Shown here one piece after another: positions 1-4,620 of a stretch of 9,093 nt of DNA. This DNA is from an uncultured Clostridia bacterium. GTDB lineage: Bacteria; Bacillota; Clostridia; Oscillospirales; Oscillospiraceae. The position numbers and the translations under genes are program-made. The stretch lies in assembly GCA_947176425.1 (NCBI GenBank), contig CAMWQV010000048.1, positions 1-9,093 on the forward strand, given 5' to 3'. Under the pieces are notes generated by a model. That model was not told the DNA's origin and ran no database searches. It saw only the letters and a list, made by a program, of their open reading frames with translations. Each line of letters begins with the position of its first letter. The first letter of the stretch is position 1.

Positions 1-88
1 TTTCCGTTACTGCATTCGGAAACATCGCCGCCAGTTTGCGGAAGTTTTCTTCCGCACGGTCCGGCGTGTGCATTTTAAGGCTGTCCAT
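1..88 (-). CDS. Type III restriction-modification DNA methyltransferase (Mod), N-terminus only
   Basis: Only the first 29 codons are in the window; the gene runs off the left edge. The visible protein starts MDSLKMHTPDRAEENFRKLA and continues with an MFPNAVTE stretch. From memory this matches the start of type III R-M modification subunits and related adenine methyltransferases in Firmicutes, which begin M(D/E)KLKMH(T/S)P, then a short helix and an FPNCVTE-like motif ahead of the methylase domain. Such enzymes methylate adenine at an asymmetric site and partner with a Res helicase-nuclease. The start at 88 is chosen because it keeps the conserved MDSLKMHTP; an ATG at 73 is in frame but would lose it, and an ATG at 98 is in another frame that stops after seven codons. 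The ribosome binding site is weak (purine-rich AAGAAAAAGAAG). No catalytic motif is visible, so the call rests on the N-terminus alone. It lies 64 bp downstream of the hydrolase gene on the same strand. Confidence 0.6.
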   Translation of the reverse strand, partial: MDSLKMHTPDRAEENFRKLAAMFPNAVTE

Positions 89-152
89 CTGTTTTCATCT
101 TCTTTTTCTTGTAAATTTGGGCTGCAATTTTTTCCATATAATATTTCCAAAA

Positions 153-968
153 TTAAATCACCAGTTCCATCCCTGTGTGAATCTGCGCCGCCTGGTCCCC
201 CAGTTCTTCTTTTAAGACCTGATAAGCCGCCTCGCCGGTACAGTGGCCGGTATAGATTTTTTCCGCACCGGCCTCCCGCAGCCGTCCTGCCAGTGCGCGC
301 ACGTCCTCTCGGGAGGTGCGGAAAAGATGAAAGCCGCCTGCTGCCGCGCAGATGTGTCTGCCGGGAAAAGCATCCATAACTTCCTTCATAATATTGTCTA
401 TACCGCCGTGGGAACAGCTGCTGAACACGGCAAGGCCCTTTTCTGTCTCAAAAACCAGCGTCTGCTCATGAAGAAACGGGTCCGGCAAAAAACGCAGTCC
501 CTGCCGGATATACAGATGATTTTTCTTCCCGAACGCTTCCAAACCTGCCGTATGATGTGCCAGCACATGCACGCCGGGAAGCAGTTCCTCGCGGTCGCCG
601 GTATACCGGAAGCGGTCCCCGTATTTTTGCAGCAATCCGCGGCGTATTCCAATATATTTGTGGAAAATCCAGCGTTTCCCATAACAGTTTTCTTCCGACC
701 CCTCCCGCAGATAAAAAGGCGCATGGGCGTTATGGGCAAAAAACGCCGTCAGACCGTTGGCATGGTCGTAGTGGGCGTGGGACAGGACGCCCAGCTCGAC
801 TGCGTTCAAATCGATTCCCAGCTTTTCTGCGTTCTGCGCGAAACGGTCCGACGCGCCGGTATCCAAAAGGATTTTATGCCCGTTGTAATCAATATGGATG
901 GACAGTCCCCACTCCGCCGCCAGTGCGCCGCGGGCAAGGTTGTCGGCCAGAACTGTAGCATGTATCAT
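153..968 (-). CDS. Metallo-beta-lactamase-fold hydrolase, COG1237 type
   Basis: This 271-residue protein is a complete metal-dependent hydrolase of the metallo-beta-lactamase fold. The metal-binding signature SHAHYDHANG carries H64, H66, D68 and H69. Further ligand-type residues follow in SSCSHGGIDNI (H187), GGFHL (H214) and TGHCTG (H242). The SCSHGGI, GGFHL and TGHCTG motifs are typical of the COG1237 subgroup, which includes the archaeal MJ0301 protein, often annotated 7,8-dihydropterin-6-yl-methyl-4-(beta-D-ribofuranosyl)aminobenzene 5'-phosphate synthase. The real substrate in bacteria is not known, so only the hydrolase class is supported. There is no signal peptide or membrane segment; it should be cytoplasmic. 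The start is well set by a GAGGAGG ribosome binding site about 5 nt upstream. It lies 81 bp downstream of the pRiA4b-domain gene with a hairpin between them, and 64 bp upstream of the methyltransferase start. I see no convincing promoter of its own. Confidence 0.9.
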   Translation of the reverse strand: MIHATVLADNLARGALAAEWGLSIHIDYNGHKILLDTGASDRFAQNAEKLGIDLNAVELGVLSHAHYDHANGLTAFFAHNAHAPFYLREGSEENCYGKRWIFHKYIGIRRGLLQKYGDRFRYTGDREELLPGVHVLAHHTAGLEAFGKKNHLYIRQGLRFLPDPFLHEQTLVFETEKGLAVFSSCSHGGIDNIMKEVMDAFPGRHICAAAGGFHLFRTSREDVRALAGRLREAGAEKIYTGHCTGEAAYQVLKEELGDQAAQIHTGMELVI

Positions 969-1008
969 GACGCCCTCCTCAAATCATAGTCTGTCCTTAA
1001 TATAAGAG

Positions 1009-1041
1009 CCGGACAGCAGTATCTGATCCCCTGCTGTCCGG
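1009..1041 (-). terminator. Hairpin after the pRiA4b-domain gene, possible weak terminator
   Basis: Perfect 11-bp inverted repeat (CCGGACAGCAG at 1009-1019, CTGCTGTCCGG at 1031-1041) with an 11-nt loop, starting 8 bp after the stop codon of the 558-residue gene. On the minus strand it is followed by CTCTTATATT, which is U-rich but not a clean U run, so termination is probably incomplete and read-through into the hydrolase gene is possible. A further CTGTCC copy at 991-996 can pair with GGACAG at 1011-1016, giving a competing fold. Confidence 0.55.
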
Positions 1042-1049
1042 ACAGATAT

Positions 1050-2726
1050 TTAATATTGTTCCGGTGCTTCGCCCTTGGAGCGCACAATCGCGGGGGTTTC
1101 GATCGTCTCATCCAGAACCTTCAGTACTTTACATTGAAAGACCCATTCGTCTCCGAAATCAAATAAATACTTAAACTGCTGTCCCGCTTCCAGTTTCAGC
1201 TGGCACAGGCGGCAGTCCTCCGCAATCTCTCCGTCCCCTGTCATGTCCACCATTTGCTCCGGATAGTACACGTTCCGCCGGCTCCACAGCTTGTTATCCA
1301 TGAAAAACGCATATGGATGGTCATCGTCAAATTCAAAGGCGTACTGGATCATATCGTGCAGGTCCCCCAGCGTGTGCAGGCCCGAAATATGGATATGCCG
1401 GTAACAGCCCCGGCCGCATGATACGCTGATAATATAGGAAGGCTGCGGGCCGATCCAGGTGCGTTTGCTTGTTTTCTTTGTTTTCTTTGTTTTCGCTGTT
1501 TTTGGCTGGCTGCGGCTGACATGGAGACGGTCCGCCAGTTCTTCTGCAAGCTCATCGGGCAGAATTTCCTGCTCAATGAGTCCCGCGAACTGCTGCCTGA
1601 TCTCGTCCGGCAGCATTCCCAGCTCGGAGTCGTCTAATTGCAGCAGCATACCCAGCATTTCTTCCAGTTTGCCGTCCGGCGATGAAGAATTTATGCCCAG
1701 ATAGTCCATTAAAGAGTCCATGGCGTCGTCCAAAAGGGGCAGTTCTTCACACATACGGATGCGGATGCCTGCCCGCTCGCAAAAGTCTGCCAACAAGACC
1801 TGTGTCCGTTCGTTTCTGATGGACAGGATCGCAGGCCGGACTTGCTGCTGCAAAAACATTTCCGCGAATTTGTCTACCAAATCCTCCGGTTTTTCCTCGT
1901 AGTGTTCCGACAGCTGCGGCGGAAGCACCTGCTCCGTATCTCCGGATACTGCCATGACCATGACCGGAAAATACGGGGCCTGGTCCGGACTGTCCTGCAT
2001 AGGTTCCGGAAAACGGAGAACGTCGCATTCCCAAAAGCCCTGTTTTTTCAGCCGTTTCAGCTTTGCGGCGGCAATATCATTGACATAGTGCGGTTTCGGA
2101 TACTGAACAGGCATTTCTTCCGGAAGCGGGACGCTGCTCCAGACAAATTCGCCGTTTTTCCGCTCCAGCAGCGGGACAGGACCGGAGGTTTCTTCCACAG
2201 GCAGAATACCCAGTTCTGCTTTCCCGCCTTCTGCGCTTTCCAGACGCTGCGCCACTTCTATCGCTGCTGCCAGCGCCTCGCACAGATTCTCCTGATCTCG
2301 TTCGTCCGTCAAAAACCACGGCAGATAGTTTGGACGGTACTTCACAAAATGAGGGAACGCGTTGCGGCCGCGCAGGGAAATTTTATGCGCTTTTGCGTAC
2401 TGCCGGACGGCCTCCGCTTCCTCATCTGACAATTCGTCCTTTGCTTCAAACGCGCACTGAACACAGTCCTGACTTAACAGCCATTCCTGATAATTCAGCT
2501 CAGACACCATTTCCGGACCGTGCATCACAATCCGGAAGGAATTGTAGCCGTGATCGCCTACATAAAGTCCTAAAGCACAGTGTTCGCCCAGCAGTCCCAT
2601 AATGGAACAATATCCAATCTCGCCGCCAGGGAGCCTGACCGCGAAAAGTTCAGTGTCATATAAACACTTCCATAATTTGGTTTTTTTGTATAAAAATGCC
2701 AATTCCAAGAGTTTTTCGGAAATCAT
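1050..2726 (-). CDS. Multidomain protein with C-terminal pRiA4b ORF-3-like domain (DUF7309/DUF6930-like N-terminal part)
   Basis: This 558-residue protein has three parts. Residues 1 to about 175 (KLWKCLYDTELFAV, GEIGYCSIMG, ALGLYVGDHGYNSF) resemble the DUF7309 type, and about 195-345 (YPKPHYVNDIAAAKLKR, RPAILSIRNERTQVLLADFC, MCEELPLLDDAMDSL) the DUF6930 type; both names are from memory. An acidic helical stretch (350-400) and a Lys/Thr linker (409-422) follow. Residues 431-558 match the pRiA4b ORF-3-like domain: YIISVSCGRG, RHIHISGLHTLGDLHDMIQYAF, FDDDHPYAFFMD, FKYLFDFGDEWVFQ, ending in SKGEAPEQY. That domain is known from plasmid- and element-borne proteins; its biochemical role is not established. 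The domain ends almost at its last conserved motif, so the usual acidic tail is missing or very short. There is no signal peptide or membrane segment. The start is supported by GGGGAGGG about 7 nt upstream and a promoter at 2753-2781. Confidence 0.8.
   Translation of the reverse strand: MISEKLLELAFLYKKTKLWKCLYDTELFAVRLPGGEIGYCSIMGLLGEHCALGLYVGDHGYNSFRIVMHGPEMVSELNYQEWLLSQDCVQCAFEAKDELSDEEAEAVRQYAKAHKISLRGRNAFPHFVKYRPNYLPWFLTDERDQENLCEALAAAIEVAQRLESAEGGKAELGILPVEETSGPVPLLERKNGEFVWSSVPLPEEMPVQYPKPHYVNDIAAAKLKRLKKQGFWECDVLRFPEPMQDSPDQAPYFPVMVMAVSGDTEQVLPPQLSEHYEEKPEDLVDKFAEMFLQQQVRPAILSIRNERTQVLLADFCERAGIRIRMCEELPLLDDAMDSLMDYLGINSSSPDGKLEEMLGMLLQLDDSELGMLPDEIRQQFAGLIEQEILPDELAEELADRLHVSRSQPKTAKTKKTKKTSKRTWIGPQPSYIISVSCGRGCYRHIHISGLHTLGDLHDMIQYAFEFDDDHPYAFFMDNKLWSRRNVYYPEQMVDMTGDGEIAEDCRLCQLKLEAGQQFKYLFDFGDEWVFQCKVLKVLDETIETPAIVRSKGEAPEQY
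1471..1497 (-). repeat. 9-bp tandem repeat coding the KTK linker
   Basis: Two exact copies of GTTTTCTTT (plus-strand view, 1471-1479 and 1480-1488) and a third copy with three changes (1489-1497, GTTTTCGCT), with further degenerate copies on both sides. The unit is in frame with the 558-residue gene and codes repeated Lys-Thr-Lys. Because the unit is nine bases, copy-number change would lengthen or shorten the basic linker without breaking the frame. Confidence 0.8.
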
Positions 2727-2752
2727 CGTTATCCCTCCCCGATTTTCTCTTT

Positions 2753-2781
2753 ACATTAATGGATTTCCCTTCTCTTGTCAA
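2753..2781 (-). promoter_or_regulatory. Sigma-A promoter for the pRiA4b-domain gene
   Basis: Minus strand: a perfect -35 TTGACA (2781-2776), a 17-bp spacer and a weaker -10 TAATGT (2758-2753) that keeps the three most important bases (T1, A2, T6). Transcription would start near 2746, giving a very short leader with the GGGGAGGG ribosome binding site. AT-rich DNA lies upstream of the -35. Confidence 0.6.
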
Positions 2782-2899
2782 TGGTTTTTTTGGAAAAAGT
2801 TGAAAAAATAGAAAATATTTCTTTTTCTCCGGAGTCTTTTGGGTTTACATCTAACAATAATAGCAGGGCAAGTGAATTTTTTCTGATATGCCGGGCCTG

Positions 2900-3208
2900 T
2901 TACTTTTTCACGGCAGCTTCTACCCCGTCCACTTTAAGCGGGACGCCTCTCTTCTGCGCCATTTCCACCGCCATTTTAGAGATTTTATCGCTGTAGTGGT
3001 TGACGCAGGCCGCGGCTAACGCGTTCTTAGTGTCTTCCGGCATAACCTTCAGCGCGGTCCGTGCAGCAGCGGAGGGCAGTTTTTTAATCTGATGCAGCGC
3101 GGCGGCGGCGACCGGATTTCCAGGCAGTTCGTCCGGCAGTGCGTGCAGGAACAAATCGATTGCTGAGGCGTAGTCCACTTCACTGATGTTAAGTTTTACT
3201 TCAATCAT
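2900..3208 (-). CDS. Hypothetical Ala-rich 102-residue protein
   Basis: I do not recognise this family with confidence. It begins MIEVKLNISEVDYASAIDLF and is rich in alanine and leucine, with predicted helices throughout and a basic C-terminus ending VEAAVKK. It contains LPSAAARTALKVMPEDTKNA and ALAAACVNHYSDKI, which look like a compact amphipathic helical domain. There is no signal peptide and no membrane segment, and the only cysteine is in AAACVNHY. The start at 3208 has a GGGAG ribosome binding site about 10 nt upstream, and the gene has its own promoter (3259-3287). No clear terminator follows the stop, so transcripts may run on into the 558-residue gene 173 bp downstream. Codon use resembles that of the neighbours. 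The ORF looks real because of the promoter, the ribosome binding site and normal composition. Confidence 0.75.
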   Translation of the reverse strand: MIEVKLNISEVDYASAIDLFLHALPDELPGNPVAAAALHQIKKLPSAAARTALKVMPEDTKNALAAACVNHYSDKISKMAVEMAQKRGVPLKVDGVEAAVKK

Positions 3209-3233
3209 TTTTTCTGGCTCCCATCCTGATTTA

Positions 3234-3249
3234 CGGCGGTCATCCGCCG
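3234..3249 (-). other. GC hairpin at the 5' end of the 102-residue gene's mRNA
   Basis: CGGCGG (3234-3239) and CCGCCG (3244-3249) form a perfect 6-bp all-GC stem with a 4-nt loop. With the -10 box at 3264-3259 transcription should start near 3252, so this hairpin would lie at the extreme 5' end of the mRNA, about 26 nt upstream of the start codon and upstream of the ribosome binding site. A 5'-terminal hairpin of this kind commonly protects mRNA from 5'-end decay; that role here is inferred. Confidence 0.5.
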
Positions 3250-3258
3250 CTGCCTGTT

Positions 3259-3287
3259 ATCATACCCTATCTTTCGACATTTTTCAA
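3259..3287 (-). promoter_or_regulatory. Sigma-A promoter for the 102-residue gene
   Basis: Minus strand: -35 TTGAAA (3287-3282), exactly 17 bp spacer, -10 TATGAT (3264-3259); both boxes match the consensus at five of six positions. It lies 50 bp upstream of the start codon at 3208 and downstream of the terminator of the Cys-rich gene, which makes the 102-residue gene a separate transcription unit. Confidence 0.75.
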
Positions 3288-3308
3288 GCTTTTCCTGCAA
3301 ATATTAAA

Positions 3309-3336
3309 GCCTCCCTCTTGCAGCTGAGAGGGAGGC
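3309..3336 (-). terminator. Rho-independent terminator of the Cys-rich gene
   Basis: Perfect 10-bp stem (GCCTCCCTCT at 3309-3318, AGAGGGAGGC at 3327-3336) with an 8-nt loop, 11 bp after the stop codon of the 112-residue gene. On the minus strand it is followed by TTTAATATTT, a usable U-rich tract. It ends this unit before the promoter of the next gene. Confidence 0.85.
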
Positions 3337-3347
3337 AAGCAATCGTT

Positions 3348-3686
3348 TTAACAGGGCAGGCCCCAAATTTTAATCCGGCCCAGGGAGATGCGTCTGAAAC
3401 ACACCGTTCTCACGGATTCGTCCAGGCATTTATAATGCAGGACGGCGCTGTTTTCGGCGAGGCAGCGTTCCAGGGCGGCCCGGCACTGCTGGTAGAACAG
3501 AAGCTCGTCTACAGCCGCGTACTCGCTCCGGACTTCCTCGCTGTACTCCGGGCAGGGGTCGTCGCAGGAGGTCAGGCGGGCCACGGAACGGCTCAGCAGC
3601 TCACTCTGTCCTGCGGCGCGGCGGCGCAGTTCCTCACGGGCGGCGGCGGTGGGAAGGATCGTATACGGTACTTTTTTCAGGTTCAT
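3348..3686 (-). CDS. Hypothetical Cys-rich 112-residue protein
   Basis: I do not recognise this protein. It begins MNLKKVPYTILPTAAAREEL, has an Arg-rich helix (ELRRRAAGQSELLSRSVARL, residues 19-38) and then seven cysteines (C41, C45, C68, C75, C87, C96, and C112 as the very last residue). There is no signal peptide or membrane segment, so the cysteines are in a cytoplasmic protein; C41/C45 (CDDPC) is the only close pair, and a zinc site is possible but not shown. An ATG at 3821 in the same frame would give 157 residues, but it lies inside the promoter -35 box and has no ribosome binding site. The ATG at 3686 has AAAGGAG at an ideal 8-nt spacing, so I use that. The gene has a strong promoter, a roughly 100-nt structured leader and its own terminator, so it is a single-gene unit. 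It is transcribed divergently from the SUKH gene. Confidence 0.75.
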   Translation of the reverse strand: MNLKKVPYTILPTAAAREELRRRAAGQSELLSRSVARLTSCDDPCPEYSEEVRSEYAAVDELLFYQQCRAALERCLAENSAVLHYKCLDESVRTVCFRRISLGRIKIWGLPC

Positions 3687-3718
3687 GGAAAAAACTCCTT
3701 TCAGGTCAAATGTAAAAA

Positions 3719-3754
3719 TGGTTATAGTAATCCCTTGCTGCGATTCTATAACCA
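3719..3754 (-). promoter_or_regulatory. Inverted repeat in the leader of the Cys-rich gene
   Basis: TGGTTATAG (3719-3727) and CTATAACCA (3746-3754) form a perfect 9-bp inverted repeat. Inside it AATC (3729-3732) and GATT (3742-3745) add four more pairs after a one-base bulge at 3728, leaving a 9-nt loop. It lies between the predicted transcription start (about 3786) and the ribosome binding site (3701-3695). No U run follows it, so it is not a normal terminator. It could be an mRNA structure or an operator for a dimeric repressor; neither is shown. Confidence 0.6.
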
Positions 3755-3792
3755 ATTTGTTAATCTGATTTGATGGAGTTTTTAGTGTTGCC

Positions 3793-3821
3793 ACTATAGC
3801 ACAGTTGATGCGTGTTGTCAA
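3793..3821 (-). promoter_or_regulatory. Strong sigma-A promoter for the Cys-rich gene
   Basis: Minus strand: perfect -35 TTGACA (3821-3816), 17-bp spacer, -10 TATAGT (3798-3793, five of six) preceded by TG in the extended -10 position. Predicted start is near 3786, about 100 nt before the start codon. A short palindrome TAGTG-GCAA-CACTA (3796-3783) overlaps the -10 and start site and could serve as an operator. Confidence 0.9.
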
Positions 3822-3844
3822 GCATAAATTTCACAGCTTGCGGC

Positions 3845-3873
3845 TTGAAACGAAAAATGAACTGTGCTATAAT
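3845..3873 (+). promoter_or_regulatory. Strong sigma-A promoter for the SUKH gene
   Basis: -35 TTGAAA (3845-3850, five of six), 17-bp spacer, perfect -10 TATAAT (3868-3873) with the extended element TGTGC just before it. Transcription would start near 3880, giving a leader of about 23 nt with the ribosome binding site GGAGGG (3891-3896). It faces away from the promoter at 3793-3821; the two -35 boxes are 23 bp apart. Confidence 0.9.
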
Positions 3874-3902
3874 CCAGCCATAAGAAAACAGGAGGGCTGT
3901 AA

Positions 3903-4499
3903 ATGGACATTGCGCAAAAATATGTAGCCGGATTAAAAGAGGCATACTATAATAACGGCGGAAAAAACCAATGGGATCATTTTGAAAAAATTGTGCATGG
4001 AGCAAGTCCGGACGACCTGGAAAAATTACAAATATTATATCCTGATATTCCTGACAGCTTGCTGCAATTATTAAAAATCGCGGACGGGACATATTGGAGA
4101 GACTACGCGGACGAGAAAATTACTCTGTTTTTCTTAGGTTCCGGCCTGGAGGAATACCCCTACTACTTATTGTCCGCGCAGCAGATTGTGGATACAAAGG
4201 ACGATTTTCAGGGATGGGGGGACTATCTGATTAACCGGGAATATGACGATATTCCTGTGGATGAAGGCGTTTGCGATAATCTGGACAAGCTATGCCTGCT
4301 GCATTTTTCCGACTGCATGAACAATGGCGGAACCTCTCAGCTTTTTATTGACTTCTCGCCCTCGGCAAAGGGAAAAAAGGGGCAGGTCCTGCGTTTTCTT
4401 CATGATCCGGACGAATTTGTGGTTGTGGCAGACAGTTTTGACGAATATCTGCAAATGCTGATAGACGCAGGGTATGATTTCATTACGGAAGACAGCTGA
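3903..4499 (+). CDS. SMI1/KNR4 (SUKH) family protein
   Basis: This 198-residue acidic protein fits the SUKH superfamily. Seen in the sequence: an N-terminal helix with QWDHFEKIVHGASPDDLEKL (residues about 22-41), the typical IPDSLLQLLKIADG (about 50-63), a beta-rich middle (ITLFFLGSGLEEYPYYLLSA), a central WGDYL segment, SQLFIDFSPSAKGKKGQVLRF and the C-terminal FVVVADSFDEYLQMLIDAG. SUKH proteins are known as immunity proteins against polymorphic or contact-dependent toxins, and also as regulators of other kinds. There is no signal peptide; it is cytoplasmic. The start is firm: GGAGGG about 6 nt upstream and an excellent promoter. It is the only plus-strand gene in the window, is visibly more AT-rich than its neighbours, and has no toxin gene beside it, which suggests separate acquisition. 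Which toxin, if any, it blocks cannot be told. Confidence 0.85.
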   Translation: MDIAQKYVAGLKEAYYNNGGKNQWDHFEKIVHGASPDDLEKLQILYPDIPDSLLQLLKIADGTYWRDYADEKITLFFLGSGLEEYPYYLLSAQQIVDTKDDFQGWGDYLINREYDDIPVDEGVCDNLDKLCLLHFSDCMNNGGTSQLFIDFSPSAKGKKGQVLRFLHDPDEFVVVADSFDEYLQMLIDAGYDFITEDS

Positions 4500-4580
4500 A
4501 TATCAATCGGGGGAGGCTTTATTTCGGTCAGTCAACCGGACAGTAACTTTACCCGCTTGGCTTGCTGGCATCAATAAAAA

Positions 4581-4614
4581 CCGCCATCCAGGGACAGATA
4601 TTTCCGGATGGCGG
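4581..4614. terminator. Bidirectional terminator between the SUKH gene and the sugar operon
   Basis: Perfect 9-bp stem CCGCCATCC (4581-4589) / GGATGGCGG (4606-4614) with a 16-nt loop. On the minus strand it starts 6 bp after the symporter stop codon and is followed by TTTTTATTG, a classic Rho-independent terminator for the lac-type operon. On the plus strand it is followed by CGTATTTTATTG, so it may also stop SUKH transcription arriving from the other side. Confidence 0.88.
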
Positions 4615-4620
4615 CGTATT

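Noticed and set aside
243..989. Plus-strand 248-residue ORF opposite the hydrolase gene
   Set aside because: It is the antisense of a clearly conserved metallo-beta-lactamase-fold gene, with no ribosome binding site and no family features.
969..1049. Promoter for the hydrolase gene (TATATT or TATGAT as -10)
   Set aside because: No acceptable -35 box is found at the right distance from either candidate.
2782..2899. Terminator after the 102-residue gene
   Set aside because: Only an 8-bp palindrome CTCCGGAG and scattered weak pairings are seen; none gives a stable stem with a U run.
3687..3821. N-terminal extension of the Cys-rich protein from an ATG at 3821
   Set aside because: The ATG lies inside the -35 box of a strong promoter and would not be transcribed; the ATG at 3686 has an ideal ribosome binding site.
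3875..3899. CAGCC / GGCTG pair around the SUKH ribosome binding site as a possible riboswitch-like stem
   Set aside because: The left arm lies upstream of the predicted transcription start, so it would not be in the mRNA, and the stem is only 5 bp.
4500..4577. After the SUKH stop TGA the same frame stays open for 25 codons to a TAA, with a GGGGGAGG inside
   Set aside because: No start codon follows the purine run at a usable distance and the SUKH protein already ends normally; there is no sign of stop read-through.
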